A stretch of 64,000 nucleotides of DNA, taken from the NCBI GenBank assembly GCA_045600225.1, contig JAZRXL010000055.1, positions 23,665 to 87,664 of the forward strand. The letters run 5' to 3'. The notes beneath the pieces are model-generated. The model was given only the letters and a program-made list of their open reading frames with translations. It ran no database searches and was not told the origin of the DNA. Position 1 is the stretch's first letter; each line of letters starts with the position of its first letter. Origin of the DNA: UBA1181 sp045600225. GTDB lineage: Bacteria > Bacteroidota > Bacteroidia > Bacteroidales > Paludibacteraceae. Of this stretch, positions 9,323-15,289 are shown piece after piece. The translations under genes and the position numbers were made by a program.

Positions 9323-11482
9323 ATGGAAAACGAGTTAGTCTTACAGTTCAATAGATTGTTAGAGTCTCCTGATCTGATGTTGACAGAACAGGAGAAGGAG
9401 TCGTTGTCTTCTTTGTATCAACCTCTTTTGGAAGAGACGGATGAGATGAAGTTGGTGGGTATACATCAGTCTTTAGATGTAGCAACCATCTTGTTGGACG
9501 AGGCTAATATCGGTAAGGTTCCTGTGACAAGCATCTTGGTTTACCAACTAATCAAAGAGGGTGTCCTTGCAATGGCAGATGTGGAAAGCCGCTTTGGAAC
9601 ACAGGTTGCAGGAATTATCACAGGATTGTTCAAATCCAGTGAACTCTACAAAAAGAATCCATCCGTCGAGTCAGAGAATTTTCGTAAACTATTGCTAACC
9701 ATCGTGGAGGATATCCGTGTGGTTATTATTCTGATTTGTGAACAACTCTATTTGATGCGAAACATCCTCAAATTCGATGAGGAGCGTCAGATGCGTATTG
9801 CTCAGGAGTCTTCCTATCTCTATGCTCCTTTGGCTCACCGCTTGGGATTGTATCGTATAAAATCAGAATTGGAGGATCTCTCTTTAAAGAAGACCAACAA
9901 TACTATCTACAAAGAGATTGCGATGAAGTTGCACGACACAAAGCTTGTTCGTGAGAAATACATTGCTTCTTTTATCGCTCCGTTGAAAGAGGAGTTGGAA
10001 AAAGCTGGATTTACCTTCACTATCAAGGGAAGAACCAAATCCATCTATTCCATTTGGAACAAAATGAGAAAGCAGAATACTGCTTTTGAAAACGTATATG
10101 ATTTGTTTGCCATCAGAATCATTCTCTCCACTCCGTTAGAGAAGGAGAAGTCTGATTGTTGGCAAGTCTATTCCTTGGTGACAGACCGCTATCAACCCAA
10201 TCCAAAGCGCTTGCGCGATTGGCTCTCTATCCCTAAGTCTAATGGTTATGAATCGTTGCACACAACGGTGATGGGACCAGAAGGGAAATGGGTGGAAGTG
10301 CAGATTCGTACTGAGCGTATGGATGAGGTCGCAGAGAAGGGTTTTGCTGCACACTTCAAATACAAAGGCATAAAGGGAGAGTCTGGTTTCGACTCTTGGT
10401 TGGCTAATGTGCGTGAGCTGTTGGAGAACCCTCAGTCGGACAGTGTGGAGTACATGGACGACTTCAAATTGAGCCTCTACAAAAAGGAGGTGTTTGTCTT
10501 CACTCCAAATGGTGATTTGCGTCAGTTGCCACAAGGTGCTACTTTGTTGGATTTTGCATTCGATATACACTCTAACTTAGGTTGTCATTGTGTGGGAGGA
10601 AGAGTTAATGGAAGAAGTGTTCCTATTCGCTCCGAACTGTTCAATGGAGATCAAGTGGAGATCATCACGCAACCGAACCAGTCTCCTCATAAGGAGTGGC
10701 TCTCTTTCGTAAAGACCTCAAAGGCTAAGACACGCATTAAGCAGTTCTTGCGTGAGCAGGAAGCCGTGAATATGGAGGAGGGTAAGGAGTTGTTGAAACG
10801 CCGATTGAAGAATTGGAAGTTGACGTATGATGAGAGTACGGTATTCCGAATGGCAAACAAATGCGGATACAAAGCTATTCAGGACTTCTATCAAGCATTG
10901 GCCGAGGATAAGTTGGATATCCAAAAGTTGAAGGACCTTTACCTTAATTGCCAAGAGAAGGAGACCTCTCCAGAACCGCAGAAGGGTGTGGAAAACTTTG
11001 TTCAGAAAACAGAGTTGGAGTATATCTCTTCGAAAGAAGATGTGCTGGTTATCGACGACCATTTGAAAGGAATAGATTATTCATTGTCGAAATGTTGTAA
11101 TCCGATCTATGGAGACGATATCTTCGGATTTGTCTCTATCCATAATGGAATCAAGATACATCGTACGGATTGTCCGAATGCACCCCAGATGATGTCGCGT
11201 TTCGGATATCGTTTCATTAAGGCTAAGTGGGCAGGTAAATCAGATAAGAAATATGCATGTACCCTTCATGTGATAGGCAATGATGATATTGGTATTGTTG
11301 CCAATGTAACTTCTCTCATCCAGAAAGAGACGAATATATCATTGCGATCGATATCGGTTGATTCTGTAGACGGATTGTTCCAAGGTAATCTTACGGTTTT
11401 GGTGCCAGAGATGAAAGATTTGGAGCGTATCATCAATAAGATAATGACCGTTAAGGGCGTAAAGAAGGTAATTAGAAATTAA
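9323..11482 (+). CDS. relA: RelA/SpoT-type (p)ppGpp synthetase with degenerate hydrolase domain
   Basis: Stringent-response enzyme of 719 residues that should make (p)ppGpp from ATP and GDP/GTP. Order: degenerate HD hydrolase domain (about 45-180), synthetase domain (about 215-345, with GRTKSIYSIWNKM, NVYDLFAIRIIL, PKSNGYESLHTT and EVQIRTERMDEVAEKGFAAH), TGS domain (about 390-455), a helical region and zinc-finger-like Cys/His region (SKCCNPIYGDD, HRTDCPN), and a C-terminal ACT domain (about 645-719). The hydrolase site is lost: the usual LLHDxxED is LVYQLIKEG (72-80) and the usual DRLHNMR is EQLYLMR (140-146). It should act as a synthetase only, like RelA, so a second RSH protein with hydrolase activity must exist elsewhere in the genome. 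Confidence 0.92.
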   Translation: MENELVLQFNRLLESPDLMLTEQEKESLSSLYQPLLEETDEMKLVGIHQSLDVATILLDEANIGKVPVTSILVYQLIKEGVLAMADVESRFGTQVAGIITGLFKSSELYKKNPSVESENFRKLLLTIVEDIRVVIILICEQLYLMRNILKFDEERQMRIAQESSYLYAPLAHRLGLYRIKSELEDLSLKKTNNTIYKEIAMKLHDTKLVREKYIASFIAPLKEELEKAGFTFTIKGRTKSIYSIWNKMRKQNTAFENVYDLFAIRIILSTPLEKEKSDCWQVYSLVTDRYQPNPKRLRDWLSIPKSNGYESLHTTVMGPEGKWVEVQIRTERMDEVAEKGFAAHFKYKGIKGESGFDSWLANVRELLENPQSDSVEYMDDFKLSLYKKEVFVFTPNGDLRQLPQGATLLDFAFDIHSNLGCHCVGGRVNGRSVPIRSELFNGDQVEIITQPNQSPHKEWLSFVKTSKAKTRIKQFLREQEAVNMEEGKELLKRRLKNWKLTYDESTVFRMANKCGYKAIQDFYQALAEDKLDIQKLKDLYLNCQEKETSPEPQKGVENFVQKTELEYISSKEDVLVIDDHLKGIDYSLSKCCNPIYGDDIFGFVSIHNGIKIHRTDCPNAPQMMSRFGYRFIKAKWAGKSDKKYACTLHVIGNDDIGIVANVTSLIQKETNISLRSISVDSVDGLFQGNLTVLVPEMKDLERIINKIMTVKGVKKVIRN

Positions 11483-11509
11483 TCATTGATTAAATAAAGT
11501 TTTTATATC

Positions 11510-12115
11510 GTGTTTTCAGGTATCGTAGAAACAACGGCAAAGGTAGTTGCCATAAGAAAAGAGGAGGAGAATGTACATTTAACAATGGCTTGTCCTTTTG
11601 TAGATGAGTTGAAGATTGATCAGAGTGTCGCTCACAATGGTGTATGCCTGACGGTTGTTAGCAAGGATAAAGAGACCTATACAGTGACGGCTATTCAAGA
11701 AACGTTGAGAAGATCCAACCTTGGTTTGTTGAAGGAGGGTAGTTTAGTCAACTTGGAAAGAAGCATGGTGATGAATGGTCGTTTGGATGGACACATCGTG
11801 CAAGGACATGTGGATCAAGTAGCTCGTTGCATTGAGAAGAAATCCATGGATGGTAGTTGGTACTTTACTTTCCAATATGAGAGCGATCCTGCAATGGTTA
11901 AGAAGGGATACGTGACTGTAGAGAAAGGATCTGTCACTGTGAATGGAACCAGCCTAACCGTCTGTGATTCGCAGTTGGACCGTTTCTCTGTGGCTATCAT
12001 TCCTTATACCTATGAGCATACCAACTTCTGTCAGATCGAGGTAGGTAGCGTAGTCAATATTGAATTTGATATCATTGGTAAGTATTTGAGCAGAATGATG
12101 TCTGCCAACCTATAA
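11510..12115 (+). CDS. ribE: Riboflavin synthase, alpha chain
   Basis: Converts two 6,7-dimethyl-8-ribityllumazine molecules into riboflavin and a pyrimidine. The 201-residue product has the two tandem lumazine-binding repeats of the family: the first from MFSGIVETTAKV to about residue 97 with NGVCLTVV, the second from about 98 (HIVQGHVDQVA) with VNGTSLTV. Length is as expected. Translation starts with GTG at 11510, since MFSGI is the invariant N-terminus and no ATG lies before it. The gap to relA is 27 bp, too short for an FMN riboswitch. Confidence 0.96.
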   Translation: MFSGIVETTAKVVAIRKEEENVHLTMACPFVDELKIDQSVAHNGVCLTVVSKDKETYTVTAIQETLRRSNLGLLKEGSLVNLERSMVMNGRLDGHIVQGHVDQVARCIEKKSMDGSWYFTFQYESDPAMVKKGYVTVEKGSVTVNGTSLTVCDSQLDRFSVAIIPYTYEHTNFCQIEVGSVVNIEFDIIGKYLSRMMSANL

Positions 12116-12152
12116 GGTGATTTATATATGACCGATAGATGTTATCCTAAGG

Positions 12153-12191
12153 GGAGCCAGTGGCATTCGTTGCTGTTTGGCTTCTCTTTTT
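12153..12191 (+). terminator. Probable intrinsic terminator after riboflavin synthase
   Basis: GGAGCCA (12153-12159) pairs with TGGCTTC (12178-12184, one G-U pair), with a GC-rich inner part and a TCTTTTTG run directly after. Confidence 0.55.
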
Positions 12192-12237
12192 GTTTACAAT
12201 TTAAAATGGTGTAATCCATAATCCAATTACATTAATT

Positions 12238-12567
12238 ATGATTTTTGATTATCTGGAATCTGTTCCAAACATAGCCGCTACGGTTTGTGATAAAGAGGGC
12301 ATTGTGCTCTATCAGAATAAACGTGCCATTGATCGTGATGGTGATGTGGTAGGCAAGAATCTCTATAATTGCCATGGTGAGAAAGCTGGAGCTATGATTC
12401 GTCACATGATTGAATCGGGCGAGAGCAATACTTATCAGATTATACGCCACGGCAGACATAAACTTCTTCATCAAACTCCATGGTATGATGCAGAGGGCAA
12501 AGTGGCAGGATTGATAGAACTAGCAATTGACCTTCCTGATGAAATGCCTGTGTTTGATAGAGGGTGA
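12238..12567 (+). CDS. Small PAS-domain protein
   Basis: Single-domain protein of 109 residues with a PAS fold: SVPNIAATVCDKEGIVLYQN, VVGKNLYNCH, and the closing strand GKVAGLIELAIDLPDE. The NCH motif in the Fa region and the overall pattern resemble the PAS domain that follows DUF438 in anaerobes. It lacks any output domain, so it would act as a stand-alone sensor or small-molecule or cofactor-binding protein; ligand unknown. It is monocistronic, between a terminator (12153-12191) and the accessory patch. Confidence 0.75.
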   Translation: MIFDYLESVPNIAATVCDKEGIVLYQNKRAIDRDGDVVGKNLYNCHGEKAGAMIRHMIESGESNTYQIIRHGRHKLLHQTPWYDAEGKVAGLIELAIDLPDEMPVFDRG

Positions 12568-12673
12568 CTAGTCTCAACCCAGCACATGTCTCTTCGTTCC
12601 ATGTTCAGGGTTATGAAAGTAGCGTCTTAACAGACGTTGTGTTAACTGCCACTATTTAACGTACAAAAAGTAA

Positions 12674-12692
12674 GTGCGTATTGAATACGCCC
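12674..12692. repeat. Palindromic repeat, GCGTATT form (copy 1 of 5)
   Basis: GTGCGTATTGAATACGCCC can form a stem GCGTATT/AATACGC. The same family recurs at 13837-13856, 13962-13984, 15070-15090 and 15199-15217, marking this patch as repeat-rich. Confidence 0.8.
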
Positions 12693-12720
12693 ACATTATG
12701 GAGATTTTTTTTCTGAAAAG

Positions 12721-12752
12721 TTTGCGTATGTGAAAAATCCTTGATATTTTTG
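12721..12752 (+). promoter_or_regulatory. Promoter of the Abi_2 gene or of a leader RNA
   Basis: TTTG (12721-12724), a 20-bp spacer and TATTTTTG (12745-12752) match the Bacteroidota -33/-7 consensus well. Transcription should start near 12757, 84 bases before the Abi start codon at 12841. Confidence 0.7.
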
Positions 12753-12756
12753 CATT

Positions 12757-12810
12757 ACTAGAACCCGCCAAGCCTCTTAACAATGCTCAAATGTGCGGGT
12801 CGTTTTATTT
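12757..12810 (+). ncRNA. Candidate small structured RNA in the leader of the Abi_2 gene
   Basis: Just after the predicted transcription start, ACCCGC (12763-12768) can pair with GCGGGT (12795-12800) around a 26-nt loop, followed by CGTTTTATTT, which would serve as a terminator-like end. This could be an attenuator or a separate short RNA of about 50 nt linked to the HEPN protein. The sequence supports only the hairpin and the promoter; function is inferred. Confidence 0.4.
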
Positions 12811-12840
12811 ATAAATCTTACTTACTACTCTGTTTTTTAT

Positions 12841-13737
12841 ATGACAAATCTATTTGGCAAGCCATTCAAGACACCATCTGAGCTTGTTTCTCTGCTGAAG
12901 ACAAGAGGGTTGATAATCAATGATGAGTTGGAGACCGTACGATATCTTGAACATATAGGATATTATCGACTTTCTGCTTATATGTATCCCTTCCTGAGAG
13001 TTCCAAAGAAACAACATATATATAAAGATGGAAGCTCCTTTGATAATGTGATGAAGTTGTATCGTTTTGATAAGAAGCTTCGAATATTGGTTTTTAATGA
13101 GATAGAGAAAGTAGAGGTTGCTATACGAAGTGCCATTGTAAATATAACTTGCTCTATGATTGGTGATCCTTTTTGGATGACAAATGCTGACAATTTTACG
13201 GATTCAGTCCGTTTCAATCGTACTAAGGTACTTATTGATAATGAAATACGCCATTCTCGTGAAGATTTTATAATCCATTTTAAGACGATATACAGCGATA
13301 CGTATCCACCAGCTTGGATTTTGTCGGAAATCCTTCCATTCGGAGTCATTACTAACATCTATGGCAATATCAAGGATAAGAAGATAAAGAAACGTGTTTC
13401 TCAGTTTTTTGGCTTGCAAATTGATCCTTTTGAGTCTTGGCTCACCATTATTGCGCTTACAAGAAATGCGTGTTGCCATCATGCTAGAGTATGGAATAGA
13501 CGGAACGCAATTCGTGCAACTATTCCTAATCGTATAATTCATCCGTGGATTTCGTTGCCAGCAGATCCTTTGAGAATCTACTTCAATATCTGTATTGTTA
13601 AGTACTTCCTCAATGTCATATCTCCCAACAACGACATGTTAGCCAAGCTATGTTGCCTTTTTATTGATTTCCCTGAAATTGACCTTGCTGCTATGGGTTT
13701 CCCTAAAGGGTGGGAGATAGAGCCTCTCTGGAAGTGA
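12841..13737 (+). CDS. Abi_2 (AbiD/AbiF-like) abortive infection protein with HEPN motif
   Basis: Predicted phage-defence protein of the Abi_2 family (PF07751), 298 residues, cytosolic. The N-terminal motif is KTRGLIINDELETVRYLEHI followed by GYYRLSAYMYPF, the hallmark of the family. Near the C-terminus Arg208-Asn-Ala-Cys-Cys-His213 forms the R-x4-H motif of HEPN RNases, followed by HARVWNR. HEPN proteins of this kind are thought to cleave RNA and stop growth upon infection. I use ATG 12841 because the 16 residues before it derive from a GTG start inside the leader hairpin. The gene is AT-rich, stands alone in a repeat-dense patch and has its 3' end duplicated in tandem (13727-13796), which suggests recent acquisition or rearrangement. 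Confidence 0.88.
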   Translation: MTNLFGKPFKTPSELVSLLKTRGLIINDELETVRYLEHIGYYRLSAYMYPFLRVPKKQHIYKDGSSFDNVMKLYRFDKKLRILVFNEIEKVEVAIRSAIVNITCSMIGDPFWMTNADNFTDSVRFNRTKVLIDNEIRHSREDFIIHFKTIYSDTYPPAWILSEILPFGVITNIYGNIKDKKIKKRVSQFFGLQIDPFESWLTIIALTRNACCHHARVWNRRNAIRATIPNRIIHPWISLPADPLRIYFNICIVKYFLNVISPNNDMLAKLCCLFIDFPEIDLAAMGFPKGWEIEPLWK

Positions 13738-13796
13738 GGAGCGGATTGAGTTAAGAGTTAGTCTGGAAGTGAGGAGCGGATTGAGTTAAGAGTTAG
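13727..13796. repeat. Perfect 35-bp tandem duplication covering the end of the Abi_2 gene
   Basis: Copies 13727-13761 and 13762-13796 are identical. The first includes the last codons and TGA stop of the Abi gene, and both end in the heptad-type sequence GAGTTAAGAGTTAG. It probably arose by slippage or unequal exchange. Confidence 0.9.
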
Positions 13797-13824
13797 AAGT
13801 TAGTAGGGTGTAGTTAGTAGTTAG
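13783..13824. repeat. Heptanucleotide tandem repeat, six units
   Basis: Six phased 7-bp units: GAGTTAA, GAGTTAG, AAGTTAG, TAGGGTG, TAGTTAG, TAGTTAG. The same repeat type occurs at 15004-15059 and 24116-24164. Confidence 0.8.
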
Positions 13825-13985
13825 GGTTGTCTGTAGGGGCGAATTGCATTCGCCCTCATTATAATAGTAGTTAAAATCGTTCGTGGGGGGTATACGTTAC
13901 GTCCTGAAAGGACAAAAGCACATAGCCCATGGCATCGCCTTGGGGAAATTAGCGTTGTCCGTAGGGGCGAATTGCATTCGCCCTC
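13821..13985. repeat. 165-bp repeat element, copy A
   Basis: Element bounded on each side by a GGGCGAATTGCATTCGCCC palindrome (13837-13856 and 13962-13984 area) and holding further hairpins in between (GTCCT-GAA-AGGAC; CCCATGG/CCTTGGGG). A second copy with about 90% identity lies at 15056-15221, in the same orientation, so the two copies flank the SUMF1 gene. No open reading frame of note. Compact palindrome-bounded elements of this kind are usually non-autonomous (REP- or MITE-like). Confidence 0.8.
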
Positions 13986-14048
13986 GGATTTAGATGTGCA
14001 GACCACCCACCTGCCTGGAGGGTAGTACCTCTGCGCAGATGCTGACCT

Positions 14049-14098
14049 GTAGAGACGTGGTGCACCACGTCTCCACAATTGGTGCACCACGTCTCTAC
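14049..14098. repeat. Large perfect inverted repeat of a second palindrome type
   Basis: GTAGAGACGTGGTGCACCA (14049-14067) is the exact reverse complement of 14080-14098. The left arm can also form a self-palindrome GAGACGTGGTGCACCACG... with 14068-14074, so two alternative folds exist. The stretch 13738-14213 between the Abi and SUMF1 genes holds only repeats and a promoter. Confidence 0.8.
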
Positions 14099-14184
14099 AA
14101 CAATATCGCAATCGGTTGTTGTTGAAATATTCCCTTTCAGACAAATTATGTTAAGAAAATCATTCCGTGTGAATCGTTTTCTTT

Positions 14185-14192
14185 TATCTTTG
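14185..14192 (+). promoter_or_regulatory. -7 box of the SUMF1-domain gene
   Basis: TATCTTTG matches TAnnTTTG and lies 22 bp before the start codon at 14214; GGAG at 14207-14210 is a weak ribosome binding site. Confidence 0.55.
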
Positions 14193-14213
14193 TAAACATA
14201 AATTTAGGAGTTT

Positions 14214-15005
14214 ATGAAGAAAATCATTGCAATCATTATCGCACTATGTGGACTGGGGTCTTGCGTTTATGCAGGTGGAAGGTCATCGGACACGGATGCT
14301 GATATCGAGACTTTCACCGTAAAAGGTGTCACCTTCAAGATGGTGAAAGTGGATGGTGGATCCTTCATGATGGGAGCTGCACCTAATCAAGAAGCAGAAG
14401 ACTGGGGAGATGAAAAAACTCGTCATCAAGTTACCCTAAGTACATACTACATCGGACAGACAGAGGTGACACAAGCCTTGTGGCAAGCGGTGATGGGAAG
14501 TAATCCAAGTTATTTCACGGGGAACTCACAATGTCCTGTAGAGAAAGTAAGTTGGAACGATTGCCAAGCGTTCATTCAAAAACTAAACCAACTTACAGGA
14601 AAAAGATTTGCATTGCCTACCGAAGCTCAGTGGGAGTTTGCCTCTAGAGGAGGAAATAAGAGCAAAGGTTATAAGTATGCAGGAGGCAACAATATAGAGG
14701 TGGTCGCGTGGTATGATGGCAACAGCGGAGAGCGTTCCCACCCAGTAGCAACCAAACAACCCAATGAATTGGGACTATATGATATGAGTGGTAACGTGTG
14801 GGAGTGGTGCCAGGACTGGTATGGTGTCTATACTCAATCAAGTGCAACAAACCCTATGGGACCTTCTGCTGGCTCTGTCCGTGTGTACCGTGGTGGTAGT
14901 TGGATCGACATTGCGTTGCACTGCCGATCTTCATGTCGTGGCGATGATATCCCCGACGCTAGAGACGACCTCCTCGGCTTCCGCCTCGTTCTTCTCCCCA
15001 ATTGA
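14214..15005 (+). CDS. Exported SUMF1/FGE-fold protein, probably non-catalytic
   Basis: Protein of 263 residues with a signal peptide (MKKIIAIIIALCGLGSCVYA, which may also serve as a lipobox at Cys17) and one formylglycine-generating-enzyme-like domain (PF03781): VDGGSFMMGA, IGQTEVTQALWQAVMG, RFALPTEAQWEFASRGG, GLYDMSGNVWEWCQDWYG and DDLLGFRLVL. True formylglycine enzymes use a Cys pair in a CxxxxC motif near the end; here the region reads HCRSSCRGDD and the Cys residues do not align with that pair, so sulfatase activation is unlikely. Such domains often serve as binding modules or as T9SS/gliding partners (GldK/GldJ-like), but this is far shorter than GldK. It stands alone between two copies of a 165-bp repeat, and its TGA stop sits at the edge of a heptad repeat. 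Confidence 0.85.
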   Translation: MKKIIAIIIALCGLGSCVYAGGRSSDTDADIETFTVKGVTFKMVKVDGGSFMMGAAPNQEAEDWGDEKTRHQVTLSTYYIGQTEVTQALWQAVMGSNPSYFTGNSQCPVEKVSWNDCQAFIQKLNQLTGKRFALPTEAQWEFASRGGNKSKGYKYAGGNNIEVVAWYDGNSGERSHPVATKQPNELGLYDMSGNVWEWCQDWYGVYTQSSATNPMGPSAGSVRVYRGGSWIDIALHCRSSCRGDDIPDARDDLLGFRLVLLPN

Positions 15006-15059
15006 GTTAAGAGTTAAGAGTTAAGAATTAAGAGTTAGTAGGTAGTAGTTAGAAGTTAG
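15004..15059. repeat. Heptanucleotide tandem repeat, eight units
   Basis: Eight phased 7-bp units: GAGTTAA three times, then GAATTAA, GAGTTAG, TAGGTAG, TAGTTAG, AAGTTAG. The first unit overlaps the stop codon of the SUMF1 gene (TGA at 15003-15005). Confidence 0.88.
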
Positions 15060-15221
15060 GGTTGTCTGTAGGGGCGAATTGCATTCGCCCACATTATAAT
15101 AGTAGTTAAAATCGTTCGTTGGGGGTATACGTTACGTCCTGAAAGAACAAAAATACATAGCCCATGGCAACGCCTTGGGGAAATTGGCGCCGTCCATAGG
15201 TGCGTATTGAATACGCCCGTG
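15056..15221. repeat. 165-bp repeat element, copy B
   Basis: Second copy of the element at 13821-13985, in the same orientation. Its left palindrome is the GGGCGAATTGCATTCGCCC form, but its right palindrome is the GTGCGTATTGAATACGCCC form, in which the paired A-T has flipped to T-A. The HTCS promoter follows directly. Confidence 0.8.
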
Positions 15222-15262
15222 GTAAATCTAAATTAGAAATATTTCTTTCCAGAGATTTTTTT

Positions 15263-15270
15263 TATTTTTG
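15263..15270 (+). promoter_or_regulatory. -7 box of the HTCS regulator gene
   Basis: TATTTTTG matches TAnnTTTG, 20 bp before the chosen start codon at 15290; it rules out the upstream in-frame start at 15200, which lies in repeat copy B. Confidence 0.6.
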
Positions 15271-15289
15271 TGCTATTCAGTACAATGGA

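Noticed and set aside
11483..11509. FMN riboswitch before riboflavin synthase
   Set aside because: Only 27 bp separate it from relA, too short for the aptamer, and no FMN-box motifs are seen.
13783..15059. CRISPR array suggested by regular short repeats
   Set aside because: Units are 7 bp, contiguous and without spacers; no cas genes nearby. These are heptad tandem repeats.
12568..15289. Insertion sequence or prophage carrying the Abi gene
   Set aside because: No transposase, integrase, tRNA attachment site or phage gene is present; only repeats mark the patch.
15200..15289. Upstream start of the HTCS gene at 15200
   Set aside because: It lies in repeat copy B and upstream of the -7 box (15263-15270); the start at 15290 gives a normal signal peptide.
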